DNA from: a virus
Reading direction: 5' to 3' (one strand)
Length of the DNA stretch: 27,240 nucleotides
Virus record (IMG/VR): IMGVR_UViG_3300025127_000209
Span: 1 to 27,240 of that record
The notes under the pieces are model-generated. The model had not been told where the DNA came from. It made no database searches and saw nothing but the letters and a program-made list of their open reading frames with translations. Made by a program: the position numbers and the translations under genes. Of this stretch, positions 5,782-14,878 are shown piece by piece (position 1 is the stretch's first letter; each line of letters opens with the position of its first letter).

Positions 5782-5988
5782 ATGAAACGTCTTGCTTATG
5801 AAGCACTTAAACACAAGTACGAGGCTCAGAAGAAAGATGCATTGTTTGTCTACACTAATTACACAAAAAACCCGGCGGCTATCGGTGAACACCCGGATCT
5901 GCTGGAGGAGATGGACAAGGCAGTCGCTAGTTGGGCGGACGCTCAAGACAAGCTTGATGCACTTGAAGATCTGGATGGCGAAGCTTAA
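5782..5988 (+). CDS. 68-residue helical acidic phage protein
   Basis: This small charged protein is probably all-helical: KRLAYEALKHKYEAQKKDAL, then a conserved-looking NPAAIGEHPDLLEEMDKAV and an acidic C-terminus. I recognise the pattern from marine phages, where it sits just before the tail adaptor; no function is known. The ATG at 5782 is preferred because AGGA lies seven bases upstream and the promoter at 5734-5762 overlaps the alternative ATG at 5761, which would add seven residues (MLYEDNT). A small virion-assembly factor or scaffold is one possible role. Confidence 0.7.
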   Translation: MKRLAYEALKHKYEAQKKDALFVYTNYTKNPAAIGEHPDLLEEMDKAVASWADAQDKLDALEDLDGEA

Positions 5989-5999
5989 CGGATACTGAC

Positions 6000-7064
6000 A
6001 TGGCAAGCACCTACCTCACCCTAGTTAATAATGTTCTACGTGATTTCAACGAGGTAGAGTTGACAAGCTCTAACTTCGGTTCTTCGCGTGGAGTGCAGAC
6101 CACAGTCAAAGACTACATAAATCGTTCTATTACTGACTTAATCAACTCAGAACTTAATTGGCCTTTTACACAAGCAACAGGCTCTGTAGATGTTATAGCT
6201 GGTAAACAACTGTACAGCCATGCAAGTATAGCATCCACTCTAAAGTATGTAGATTACGACAACATGTTCTTGAAACCCAAGAACTACATAACCAACGGCA
6301 CGTACGAAGTGTCGGGGTCTGCAAGCATAACCGGATGGACCACAGTATCGGGCAGTCCTGCTGCAAGTTCTAAATTTGGCAACACCCTACTTCTTACCAG
6401 TGCAAAAGTAACACAAGAAATATCTGACCTTATTGTAGGTCGTTCGTATATAATCCTAACACAAACAAGTGGTGGCACCCTCACTTTGGATGTAGGCACT
6501 AGCTCTGGGGGATCACAGACTAAATCTGCCACGTTGACCGTATCAAATGCCAACGAAGTATCCCTCAACGAAACCACATTTACTGCCACAGCAATTACAC
6601 ACTTTGTGTCATTTACTGAAGCAGCAGGTAGCGCAGCATACGTCAAACTCATAGAACTAAGTGAAAACATAGAACCCATACCCTTGAAGTATTTGTCCTA
6701 CGAAGAGTACAACGAAAGATATAGAGAACGTGATAATCGTCTGGACACTGATAAGTTTGCAGATCCTGAGTATGTGTACACTACATACAACGACGAAATT
6801 GGTTTGACGCCCATACCCGACACCAGTAACAGAACACTGGAGTTCGACTATTACGTTTCTCATACTGATCTATCTTCGGCGACTGATACGTCGATTATTC
6901 CGACACGGTTCGAACCAGTGATAATTTCTCGTGCAAAATATTACACTCATCTGTTTAGGTCAGACGTGCAGTCTGCACAGTTTTCTTTGAAAGAATATGA
7001 CGACGGTATCAAGCGTATGAAGGTAGAGCTTCTCAATCGCAAGAACTACATGAGGGCTGTGTAA
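6000..7064 (+). CDS. Tail adaptor (T7 gp11 / P22 gp4-like) with inserted domain
   Basis: This 354-residue protein probably forms the ring linking portal to tail. The N-terminal part (residues 1-94: NNVLRDFNEVELTSSNF, VKDYINRSITDLINSELNWP) and the C-terminal part (from about 223: PIPLKYLSYEEYNERYRE ... FEPVIISRAKYYTHLFRSDV) match the helical, Tyr-rich layout of gatekeeper/tubular-A proteins. Between them, residues about 95-222 form a Gly/Ser/Thr-rich beta region that looks like an inserted jelly-roll module (NGTYEVSGSASITGWTTVSG, LIVGRSYIILTQ, THFVSFTE). The ATG is 11 bases after the preceding stop. The nozzle gene follows immediately. Confidence 0.78.
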   Translation: MASTYLTLVNNVLRDFNEVELTSSNFGSSRGVQTTVKDYINRSITDLINSELNWPFTQATGSVDVIAGKQLYSHASIASTLKYVDYDNMFLKPKNYITNGTYEVSGSASITGWTTVSGSPAASSKFGNTLLLTSAKVTQEISDLIVGRSYIILTQTSGGTLTLDVGTSSGGSQTKSATLTVSNANEVSLNETTFTATAITHFVSFTEAAGSAAYVKLIELSENIEPIPLKYLSYEEYNERYRERDNRLDTDKFADPEYVYTTYNDEIGLTPIPDTSNRTLEFDYYVSHTDLSSATDTSIIPTRFEPVIISRAKYYTHLFRSDVQSAQFSLKEYDDGIKRMKVELLNRKNYMRAV

Positions 7065-8579
7065 TTGGCTGATCTGTCTCAAGCACAACCTGTAGCGTTT
7101 AACTGTGAAGGCGGTCTGATAAAGAACCGCTCTACATTTATGATGCAACCGGGAGAAGCTTTAGAATTAGAAAACTTCGAACCTGACGTAGAGGGCGGTT
7201 ACAAACGTATTCAAGGATTCTCTAAGTACGTAACTGGTGTAGTTCCGCAAACAGCAGACTCCTCTGAACCTATTCTGTTAGTTGCTACATTTGCAAGCAA
7301 AGTGGTTGCAGCACGAGGCACTAGCATATTTCAAGCCACTCCCGGAGGGTCTAGTTGGACAAGCATCGACAGCGGACGCACCAGCGCAGCTAAGTACAAT
7401 TTCGAACGATTTAACTTTGATGGCAACGACAAGCTGATTGTGGTTGACCAAGCCAATGCACCTACCGTGTTCAACACTTCGTTCTCTGCTACGGATGTAA
7501 GTGAGAGCAGCGTTGCTGGTTCTAAGTTTGTAGCGGCATTCAAGAATCACATGTTCTACGCGGGTAAGTCTAGCACACCACAAGAAGTAGTGTTTAGCCA
7601 ACCGTTCGACGAAGACGCATTTTCTAGCGGCAGTGGTGCAGGAAGTATCAAAGTTGATGACACCATTACAGGTCTTAAAGTCTTTCGTGACAATTTATTT
7701 ATTTTTTGTGAAAACAGGATATTTAAAGTTGGTGGCAGCAGTTCTAGTGATTTTGCTGTTGTACCAGTTACTCGTAACATTGGCTGTTTAAATGGCTTCA
7801 CTATTCAAGAATTTGCTGGTGACCTCATCTTTCTTGGTCCTGACGGGTTGCGTACAGTCGCAGGTACAGCAAGGATTGGTGACGTGGAGTTGGGCACTAT
7901 AAGTGCAAACGTACAGTCTCTTTTCAACGAAAACATTGCAGACTCTGCTAGTTTTGAAAGTCTCGTAATACCCGATAAAACTCAATACCGCATATTCTTT
8001 ACTAAGTCTGGAACTGCAGAAACAATCACCAAAGGGGTGATTTGCGTGATGAAAGGGCAGAAGTTTGAGTTTGCGGAATTACGTGGCATAAAGCCAGCGT
8101 GTACAGATACATTTGTAGATGACGGCAACGTGATTGTCTTACACGGTGCTGATTCAACAGGATACATATATCGACAAGAATCAGGCAGTGACTTTGACGG
8201 CACGGCTGTGTTAGGCAAGTATCGTGGTCCCGACCTCACATTTGGTGATGCTGGCATACGTAAGCACATGCAGCGTGTTATAGTAAACTACAAACCAGAC
8301 TCCACAATCGATGCTGACTTGTTTCTTCGATACGACTACGAGTCTCCGGACGCCCCCCGTCCTGCAGCATACGCACTAGACTCTACTGATGTTGCAGCTA
8401 TCTACGGTACATCTGTATATGGAACGCCAACATATGGCGGTGCATCTCAACCCCTAGTCAGGCAGTCTGTAGAAGGTTCGGGGTTTGCTGTGGCTTTACG
8501 AGTAAACGATGGGGGTACTACCGCCCCTTACTCCCTCAAGGGGTTTCAACTAGAATTTCAAACAGGAGCTAGACGTTAG
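7065..8579 (+). CDS. Tail nozzle / stabilization protein (T7 gp12 / P22 gp10-like)
   Basis: This 504-residue, beta-rich protein probably forms the tail nozzle or needle-stabilizing ring. It starts in the style of marine podovirus nozzles (PVAFNCEGGLIKNRSTFMMQ, PGEALELENFEPDVEGGYKR) and continues with repeating blade-like segments consistent with a beta-propeller, such as LIVVDQANAPTVFN, FVAAFKNHMFYAG, LKVFRDNLFIFCENRIFKVG and DLIFLGPDGLRTVAG. The start is TTG directly after the adaptor stop, with GAGGG at 7052-7056 eight bases upstream. The fibre gene begins at the base after its stop. Confidence 0.78.
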   Translation: MADLSQAQPVAFNCEGGLIKNRSTFMMQPGEALELENFEPDVEGGYKRIQGFSKYVTGVVPQTADSSEPILLVATFASKVVAARGTSIFQATPGGSSWTSIDSGRTSAAKYNFERFNFDGNDKLIVVDQANAPTVFNTSFSATDVSESSVAGSKFVAAFKNHMFYAGKSSTPQEVVFSQPFDEDAFSSGSGAGSIKVDDTITGLKVFRDNLFIFCENRIFKVGGSSSSDFAVVPVTRNIGCLNGFTIQEFAGDLIFLGPDGLRTVAGTARIGDVELGTISANVQSLFNENIADSASFESLVIPDKTQYRIFFTKSGTAETITKGVICVMKGQKFEFAELRGIKPACTDTFVDDGNVIVLHGADSTGYIYRQESGSDFDGTAVLGKYRGPDLTFGDAGIRKHMQRVIVNYKPDSTIDADLFLRYDYESPDAPRPAAYALDSTDVAAIYGTSVYGTPTYGGASQPLVRQSVEGSGFAVALRVNDGGTTAPYSLKGFQLEFQTGARR

Positions 8580-11500
8580 ATGGGTGCTACTTATACCAGA
8601 CAATCATCCTACACTGACGGCGATACCATCACCGCTGCTCACACCAACGATGAATTTAATCAGCTACTAGCTGCTTTCGCCTCAAGTACAGGACACACAC
8701 ACGACGGGACTTCAGCAGAGGGTGGCCCGATTACGAAGTTGTTGGGTAACACCCTAACATTCGGTGCGGGAACAGCAGGTACAGACATCACGATTACCTT
8801 CGACGGTGAGACAAGTGACGGTGTACTCAAGTGGATGGAGGACGAAGATTACTTTGAGTTTTCGGACGACATACTTGTTGCCAGCACAGAAAAACTACAG
8901 TTCCGCGACACGGCCATTTACATCAACTCAAGCGCAGACGGACAGCTTGACCTTGTAGCTGACACAGAGATACAGATTGCTGCTACGACTGTTGACATCA
9001 ACGGTAACGTAGACATATCTGGCACACTGACAATCGGTAGTGCTGGTATATCTGAAGCTGAACTAGAGATACTAGATGGTGCTACGGTCACTACAACAGA
9101 ATTAAACATTATGGATGGCGACACGTCTGCTACATCTACCACTGTAGCTGATGCAGATCGTGTTGTATTCAACGATGCTGGAACTATGAAGCAGGTGGCG
9201 GTCACTGACTTAGCTGCCTATTTTGATGACGAAATTACGGCAATGCCTAATCTTACGTCAGTTGGTACGTTAACAACCTTGACTGTAGATAATGTAATTA
9301 TCAACGGCACAACTATAGGTCACACTGATGACACCGATTTAATTACACTAGCAGACGGTATTGCTACAGTTGCTGGAGAAGTGTCTGTAACTACACTAGA
9401 CATTGGTGGCACTAATGTTACATCCACTGCTGCAGAACTTAATATCTTAGATGGCGTAACCGCTACCACTTCAGAAATAAATCTGATGGATGGTGACACG
9501 ACAGCTACATCAACTACCCTTGCTGCTGCTGACAGGTTGATTGTTAATGACGCTGGAACTATGAAGCAGGTTGCACTGTCTGACTTTGAAACATTTTTTG
9601 AAAGCGCACTCGATACAACTTCCAATATTACCACTGTAGGCGCACTTAACTCCGGTTCTATCACCAGTGGGTTTGGTACGATTGATACAGGATCGTCAAC
9701 AATAACAACAACAGGCCTTATCACTGGTGGTTCATTGGACATTGATGACGTGCTTATCAACGGCACGACAATTGGTCACACAGACGATACAGACCTTATT
9801 ACTCTGGCAAATGGTGTAGTCACTGTTGCCGGGGAGATATCAGTCACTACACTTGATATAGGCGGTACAAATGTAACGTCCACTGCAGCGGAACTAAACA
9901 TCCTTGACGGCGTTACATCCACAGCAACAGAAATAAACATTCTTGACGGAGACACTTCTGCTAGTTCTGTAACTGTTGCTGACGCTGATCGTGTCGTCTT
10001 AAACGATGGCGGCACAATGAAACAGGTTGCTGTAACAGACTTGTCTGCGTATTTTGACGATGAGATTACAGCTATGCCAAATCTTGTTACCACCGCTGCG
10101 ACTACTGTTGGCGCATTAGACAGTGGCAGCATTACCAGCGGATTTGGTACGATTGATACAGGGTCATCTGCTATAACTACCACAGGCGTAATCACTGGCG
10201 GCACCTTAGAGGCTACTGCCGACACCTCTGCTGGTGACAACGCAGCGATTGGATTTACCAGCGCAGAGGGTCTGATTCTTACAGGACAGGGCAGCACCAG
10301 TGATATCACCGTAAAGAATGATGCAGATGCTACAGTGTTTACCGTGCCGACTGGTACGGATGATATCTTGTTTCCAGACAGTGCTAGAATTTTGATGGGT
10401 GCAGATTCTGATTTACAAATAAGTCACAACGGCAGTGATAGTGTCATTGAGGACTTAGGAACTGGAAACTTAAAAATAAAGTCAAACGGTTCAGGCATTA
10501 ACTTTCAAAAGGGTGATGCTGAACTGTTAGCGACTATGGAGACAGATGGTGCGGTTACACTGTATCACGACAATTCAGCTAAACTCGCCACCGCTTCAAC
10601 TGGTGTAGACATCACAGGTGGGTTTACTGCAAGTGACGGCTGCACAATCACGACTGCCGACAATTCTGCACAGCTTACACTAATATCCACAGATGCAGAC
10701 GCAAATGCAGGGCCGAAACTATTATTGACAAGAGACTCTGGTAGTCCTGCTGATTCTGACTTAACAGGGGAAATATCTTTTAACGCAGACGATGATGCTG
10801 GTAACGTAACTACATTTGCTAGTATTGCAACGAAAATATCTGATGCTTCAAATGGTACAGAAAGCGGTAAAATAGAAATATCAAATATGGTTGCAGGCAC
10901 TTCACGAAAGCTAATTAATATAAAATCAAATGAAGTAGTTATAAATGACGATAGCGTAGACGTAGACTTTCGTGTTGAGTCTGACAACTTGGATGACGCA
11001 CTGTTTGTTCAAGGTTCAGATGGAATTGTTGGTGTGGGAATAAAAACCCCTGCTGTTGCCTCTGGCTACGGTATGCAAATTCATAACGATTCCTCTGCAC
11101 AAACTAGACTAGTTATGACAAATAGCGACACTGGGTCAGCAGGAACAGATGGTTTTCAAATTGTAGTTCACACAGACACTGGCGCAATTTTAGAATTGCG
11201 GGAATCTGCTGATTTACGTTTTGCTACGGGTGCAACTGAACGTATGCGCCTTGCGTCAGATGGAGACTTAGGAGTCGGCACTTCCAACCCACAAGCACGA
11301 GTGGATATTCGCACAGCTGCACTAGGCACTGCGCTACAACTCTCAGATGATACCAACTACGGTGTTAATATGCTTGGAGTAAGTGGCGGTTTCCGCATGA
11401 AAATGAACGGCGCACAGACACTAACTATTGACCAAACTGACAATGCAGATGTTTTTCATATAAATGGCAGCGGAAATATAGGCATTGGGCATAGTTCACC

Positions 11501-12482
11501 TACTGCTGATGGCACTTTAGCTGGTGTATCTGTTCCGTCAGGCGCTAGATATGTCCATATTCACGATGGCGATGGTGCGGTTTTAAAACTCACAGACCCA
11601 GCATCAGGGGCAAATCGTGGTGGACAGATTGCACTAATAAATACCCACATGCTTGTCAATAATTGCGAATCTGACGCGATAAGTTTTGGCACTGGAAATT
11701 CCGAAAAAATGAGATTGGACGGTGGTGGCAACCTAGTAATCGGAACTTCATCTGCTCTTGGAAAACTACACATTCACGAAGGAACACGAAATGGCTCGTA
11801 TGCTATAAACGGGTCTCGTGACGGTTTGGTTATTGAAGATAGTCAACACGCTGGCCTGTCTATTTGCGGTGGTGCTGGGAATAGTGGTACTGCTTCTATA
11901 GCTTTTCCCAATGGCAGTTCAAACATAGATGGTTTGATAAGCTATAACCTTGATGGACGTTATTTAGAGTTTCACTCTGGCGGCAGTGAGAGGGCCAGAT
12001 TGGATGCGTCAGGAAACCTTTTGCTGGGAACTTCTAGTAATTTCTCACAAGGTGAAAGGTTAGCAATTAGTTACAACTATTTGTCAGGCACGGGCATAGT
12101 TATTGACAGTGGGTCAGGCGGTGGCGCGGCTATGCGTTTTCGCACAAATTCAAGTCTTGTTGGAAGCATTATTACAACCACAAGCAGCACAGGCTACAAC
12201 ACCTCATCAGACCGCCGCCTCAAATCCAACATACAGGACGCGGCATCCGCATCCGACAAAATAGATGCTATACAAGTACGGCAGTTTGATTGGAATGTAG
12301 ATAATTCTCATCAAGACTATGGATTAGTCGCACAGGAGTTGCAGCCCATCGAACCAATGGCAGTCACAGGCAATGCCGACAGTGATGAGATGATGGGCGT
12401 GGACTACAGCAAACTCGTCCCAATGCTTATCAAAGAAATTCAAGAACTACGTAGTCGTGTGTCTACGTTAGAAGCTAGCTAA
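8580..12482 (+). CDS. Modular tail fibre/spike with C-terminal S74 chaperone
   Basis: This 1300-residue protein probably mediates host attachment. The N-terminus (TITAAHTNDEFNQLL ... GHTHDGTSAEGGPI) is the usual virion-anchoring start of marine phage fibres. Residues about 168-545 carry three homologous blocks sharing ELNIMDGDTSATSTT, DRVVFNDAGTMKQVAVTDL and INGTTIGHTDDTDLITLA. Residues about 887-1155 hold four short units of the ERMRLASDGDLGVGTSNP type. The end is an intramolecular chaperone of the S74 peptidase family, with Ser1210 and Lys1215 in SSDRRLKSN as the catalytic pair and a coiled-coil (IKEIQELRSRVSTLEAS) at the tip. Trimerization and autocleavage, probably before S1210, are expected from the family. 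Receptor specificity cannot be read. Confidence 0.9.
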   Translation: MGATYTRQSSYTDGDTITAAHTNDEFNQLLAAFASSTGHTHDGTSAEGGPITKLLGNTLTFGAGTAGTDITITFDGETSDGVLKWMEDEDYFEFSDDILVASTEKLQFRDTAIYINSSADGQLDLVADTEIQIAATTVDINGNVDISGTLTIGSAGISEAELEILDGATVTTTELNIMDGDTSATSTTVADADRVVFNDAGTMKQVAVTDLAAYFDDEITAMPNLTSVGTLTTLTVDNVIINGTTIGHTDDTDLITLADGIATVAGEVSVTTLDIGGTNVTSTAAELNILDGVTATTSEINLMDGDTTATSTTLAAADRLIVNDAGTMKQVALSDFETFFESALDTTSNITTVGALNSGSITSGFGTIDTGSSTITTTGLITGGSLDIDDVLINGTTIGHTDDTDLITLANGVVTVAGEISVTTLDIGGTNVTSTAAELNILDGVTSTATEINILDGDTSASSVTVADADRVVLNDGGTMKQVAVTDLSAYFDDEITAMPNLVTTAATTVGALDSGSITSGFGTIDTGSSAITTTGVITGGTLEATADTSAGDNAAIGFTSAEGLILTGQGSTSDITVKNDADATVFTVPTGTDDILFPDSARILMGADSDLQISHNGSDSVIEDLGTGNLKIKSNGSGINFQKGDAELLATMETDGAVTLYHDNSAKLATASTGVDITGGFTASDGCTITTADNSAQLTLISTDADANAGPKLLLTRDSGSPADSDLTGEISFNADDDAGNVTTFASIATKISDASNGTESGKIEISNMVAGTSRKLINIKSNEVVINDDSVDVDFRVESDNLDDALFVQGSDGIVGVGIKTPAVASGYGMQIHNDSSAQTRLVMTNSDTGSAGTDGFQIVVHTDTGAILELRESADLRFATGATERMRLASDGDLGVGTSNPQARVDIRTAALGTALQLSDDTNYGVNMLGVSGGFRMKMNGAQTLTIDQTDNADVFHINGSGNIGIGHSSPTADGTLAGVSVPSGARYVHIHDGDGAVLKLTDPASGANRGGQIALINTHMLVNNCESDAISFGTGNSEKMRLDGGGNLVIGTSSALGKLHIHEGTRNGSYAINGSRDGLVIEDSQHAGLSICGGAGNSGTASIAFPNGSSNIDGLISYNLDGRYLEFHSGGSERARLDASGNLLLGTSSNFSQGERLAISYNYLSGTGIVIDSGSGGGAAMRFRTNSSLVGSIITTTSSTGYNTSSDRRLKSNIQDAASASDKIDAIQVRQFDWNVDNSHQDYGLVAQELQPIEPMAVTGNADSDEMMGVDYSKLVPMLIKEIQELRSRVSTLEAS
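9081..10215 (+). repeat. Three tandem homologous modules in the fibre gene
   Basis: Blocks starting near 9081, 9459 and 9915 share long near-identical protein stretches (DDEITAMPNL, GGTNVTSTAAELNILDGV, SGSITSGFGTIDTGSS) with unequal lengths of about 378, 456 and 300 bases. DNA copies differ mainly at third codon positions, so they are old duplications under protein selection rather than recent copies. Confidence 0.75.
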
Positions 12483-12494
12483 TAGGAGTAAACA

Positions 12495-12842
12495 ATGGCA
12501 ACAACCATGACATTTGAATACCCACAGTTAGACAGGGTTGCCAAAAAGGGCGACAAGGTTGATGTGGTTCAGACGATACATTGGAGAGTAAACTGCGTCA
12601 GCGATAGCGACAAAGATGCTAACGGAAGATACTTGACAGCGGGTATGTACGGTACAACTGCAACTGAATTTGAAAAAGGAGCATCTTTTACAGCGTACAA
12701 CTCGATTACTAAGGATTGGTGTAAGGCAAAGGTTTTGGCTTCTCTAGATAAAACAGAAGAAGAACTGAAAGCTGTGCTTGATGCAGATATCGCAGAACAA
12801 AAGACACCAACAATCCTTACCGGAACACCATCTAGCTGGTAG
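12495..12842 (+). CDS. Fibre-adjacent conserved protein
   Basis: This 115-residue protein begins with short beta-like segments (MTFEYPQLDRVAKKG, VDVVQTIHWRVNCV) and ends with a helix and a closing motif (WCKAKVL ... EQKTPTILTGTPSSW). The layout of HWR near the start, a variable middle, W-C/V-K and a final QKTPT...P is one I know from small proteins encoded right after fibre genes in marine phages, where they are uncharacterised. AGGAGT at 12485-12490 supports the ATG. A fibre-assembly or baseplate-side accessory role is inferred from position. Confidence 0.72.
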   Translation: MATTMTFEYPQLDRVAKKGDKVDVVQTIHWRVNCVSDSDKDANGRYLTAGMYGTTATEFEKGASFTAYNSITKDWCKAKVLASLDKTEEELKAVLDADIAEQKTPTILTGTPSSW

Positions 12843-12847
12843 TGTAG

Positions 12848-13048
12848 ATGAAGCTGACAATGGAACCCGTACTTAAAACACAGATGGAACTGGAGGCACA
12901 CGAAAAAGAATGCGCTATCCGGTATGCCGCTGTGCAAGAGAAGTTAGAGGGTCTAGATAAGCGTATGTGGCGGCTAGAGGCGTTGATTATGGCATCTACG
13001 ATGGGCGTGGTAGCGATGATCGTTACGATGCTGTTGAAGTTAGGATAG
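12848..13048 (+). CDS. Coiled-coil plus TM mini-protein
   Basis: The 66-residue product has an N-terminal charged coiled-coil (ELEAHEKECAIRYAAVQEKL, EGLDKRMWRLEAL) and a C-terminal membrane helix at about 47-65. This layout resembles XhlA-type hemolysin/holin-associated proteins and other small phage membrane anchors. An ATG at 12860 (M5) is an alternative start; neither has a strong ribosome site. Its place among virion genes, away from the holin, leaves both lysis and virion roles open. Confidence 0.65.
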   Translation: MKLTMEPVLKTQMELEAHEKECAIRYAAVQEKLEGLDKRMWRLEALIMASTMGVVAMIVTMLLKLG

Positions 13049-13051
13049 GAC

Positions 13052-14395
13052 ATGGCAGAAACAGACCTACAAGGTAAGACTGGCGAAGAGTTAGAAAAAG
13101 CTATAGTTCAAAAAACTGCTGAAAAAGCAGATGCTACAACTCTTCCTGAAAATGTTAAAATTACCCCGGATCAAATTTCTGTAAAAGCTGATGAGTTAAT
13201 AGCAGAAACAGAGGGGCAAATGCCTGAACAAACTCCTGTTCAAGCTGCCGCTAAGATTGACACTGCTAAATTTGACCAAGAAAAACCAGTTGTAACTACC
13301 CCTGCACAAATAACTGCTGATCAAGTAGGAACCGTAGCTCCAGCAGGAGTGGCAACAGGCACGTTATCTAGTGAAAGTTTAATGCAAGCCGCACAAGGAG
13401 AACTTTCTCCAGAAAGTTTAGCGGTAGGAGCTACTCAAGAACTTGATCCTAGAGCCACAACGCAGTATCAAATAGCTGAATTGTTTAAAACAATAGAGGA
13501 CGGTAAGCCGTTACCCGCGTGGGCTGCACCTGCAGTAAGAAATGCTAGTGCTATGATGCAACAACGAGGATTGGGTGCATCCTCTATGGCAGCAGCAGCA
13601 GCGGTGCAAGCTGTGATGGAATCAGGTATACCTATTGCAGCACAAGATGCACAAAAGTACGCCGCCATACAAATGGCAAACTTATCCAATCAACAACAGG
13701 CTGTTTTACAAAATGCAGCAGCTTCAGCACAGATGGACACGGCTAACTTAAATAACAGACAAGTGGCCGCCGTAAACAACGCAAAAGCTTTTCTTGCTAT
13801 CGATTCACAAAATTTGACTAATGAACAGCAGAGTGCTACAATCAGTTATCAAGGTCAGCTACAAGCTATGCTATCTGATACAGCGCAACAAAATGCAGCT
13901 AATCAGTTGAATGCAAAGGCAGAAAACGAAATTGACATGTTTTTTGCTGAGTTAGGCACTCAAATAGAATCTGCAACACTCAACAGAAAAGCAGCCGTAG
14001 AACAGTATAACGTATCTCAAGAAAATGCCATGTCTCAGTTTAATGCACAAATGGAGACTGCACGAGATCAGTTTAATTCTAATATGTCCGTGCAGATTGC
14101 ACAAAGTAATGCTCAATGGCGTCGGGACACTAACACGGCCAACACCGCTACACAAAATGCTGCAAACCAAATAAACGCACAAAACTTGTTAGGTTTAACA
14201 CAACAAGCACAAGCTAATTTGTGGCAAGTATATAGAGATCAAGCAGCTTGGAATTTGCAAATTTCAGAAAATAATTTGTCAAGGGCACATAACGCTGCAT
14301 TGCAGTCTATGGCTATTTCTGCAAACGCTAACATGTATGACGATAAATTTGATGATTTTCTAATAATCAAAACGATTGACAACATCTTTAGTTAA
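13052..14395 (+). CDS. Gln/Asn/Ala-rich helical virion protein
   Basis: This 447-residue protein has an acidic, Pro-containing N-terminal third and then a long helical region built on repeated patterns such as NLSNQQQAVLQNAAASAQMD, TANLNNRQVAAVNNAKAFL and SNAQWRRDTNTANTATQNAA. The segment LPAWAAPAVRNASAMMQQRG with LGASSMAAAA is a hallmark I recognise in virion-associated proteins of cyanophages and other marine phages. There are no membrane helices. AGGA at 13042-13045 precedes the ATG by six bases. The repeated Asn/Gln-rich helices suggest a rod or internal core component; the exact place in the virion is unknown. Confidence 0.75.
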   Translation: MAETDLQGKTGEELEKAIVQKTAEKADATTLPENVKITPDQISVKADELIAETEGQMPEQTPVQAAAKIDTAKFDQEKPVVTTPAQITADQVGTVAPAGVATGTLSSESLMQAAQGELSPESLAVGATQELDPRATTQYQIAELFKTIEDGKPLPAWAAPAVRNASAMMQQRGLGASSMAAAAAVQAVMESGIPIAAQDAQKYAAIQMANLSNQQQAVLQNAAASAQMDTANLNNRQVAAVNNAKAFLAIDSQNLTNEQQSATISYQGQLQAMLSDTAQQNAANQLNAKAENEIDMFFAELGTQIESATLNRKAAVEQYNVSQENAMSQFNAQMETARDQFNSNMSVQIAQSNAQWRRDTNTANTATQNAANQINAQNLLGLTQQAQANLWQVYRDQAAWNLQISENNLSRAHNAALQSMAISANANMYDDKFDDFLIIKTIDNIFS

Positions 14396-14407
14396 GTAGG
14401 TATTAAA

Positions 14408-14875
14408 ATGAGTTTGTTTAGCACAGGATTAACTGCGATAGGATCTGTTCTTGCGGGAAAGCTTGTTGGTAAGGGTTTAGAAGCTGGGTATGATAAGTTT
14501 GTAACTGGCTCAAAGACTGGCAATTTTTTATCGGATACATTTGGGCTTGACTCCAAAAGTATATTCAATATAGGTGCTTCGACTACAGAGGCGGTAGCTG
14601 AAGCTATAGGGACTGACTTTGACGATTTGCCTACTGTATCACAGATGAGTGTTCCGACAACTGGTGGCAACACTGCTGGTAGATTTGCACCGGGTAAAGC
14701 TGCGACTGTCCCTATGGGATCATCGAATAGAGTCCCTGATGCTATAGCAAGAACAAACGTAAGAAACTCTTTAATTTCTCGTGTGCAGACTGTTAGTACA
14801 CCCCGTGCTTCAGTAGTCTCTCCAAATATAAAGCTGGGTAGTTCACAAGTAGCAAAGATTAAGCGAAAGAAGTAA
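14408..14875 (+). CDS. Probable virion protein, function unknown
   Basis: This 155-residue protein starts with a small-residue, hydrophobic/amphipathic segment (STGLTAIGSVLAGKLVGKGL) and ends in a Ser/Val-rich region with a basic tail (KIKRKK). The start resembles short virion proteins that contact membranes during ejection, but no family is recognised. AGG at 14398-14400 precedes the ATG by seven bases. It lies between two genes typical of marine phage virions. Confidence 0.6.
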   Translation: MSLFSTGLTAIGSVLAGKLVGKGLEAGYDKFVTGSKTGNFLSDTFGLDSKSIFNIGASTTEAVAEAIGTDFDDLPTVSQMSVPTTGGNTAGRFAPGKAATVPMGSSNRVPDAIARTNVRNSLISRVQTVSTPRASVVSPNIKLGSSQVAKIKRKK

Positions 14876-14878
14876 ATT

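Noticed and set aside
8524-8546. CCCCTT/AAGGGG stem followed by TTT near the end of the nozzle gene, a possible terminator
   Set aside because: The stem is only six pairs with a short T run, it lies within coding sequence, and the fibre gene must be transcribed through it.
9320-10309. Two long minus-strand open frames opposite the fibre repeats
   Set aside because: Both mirror the repeated fibre modules and show the same Val/Ser/Pro-rich repetitive translation. They are an effect of the repeat composition, not independent genes.
14376-14406. TTGACA with TATTAA before the 14408 gene as a promoter
   Set aside because: The spacer would be 19 bases and the -10 matches only four positions. The context is a continuous operon.
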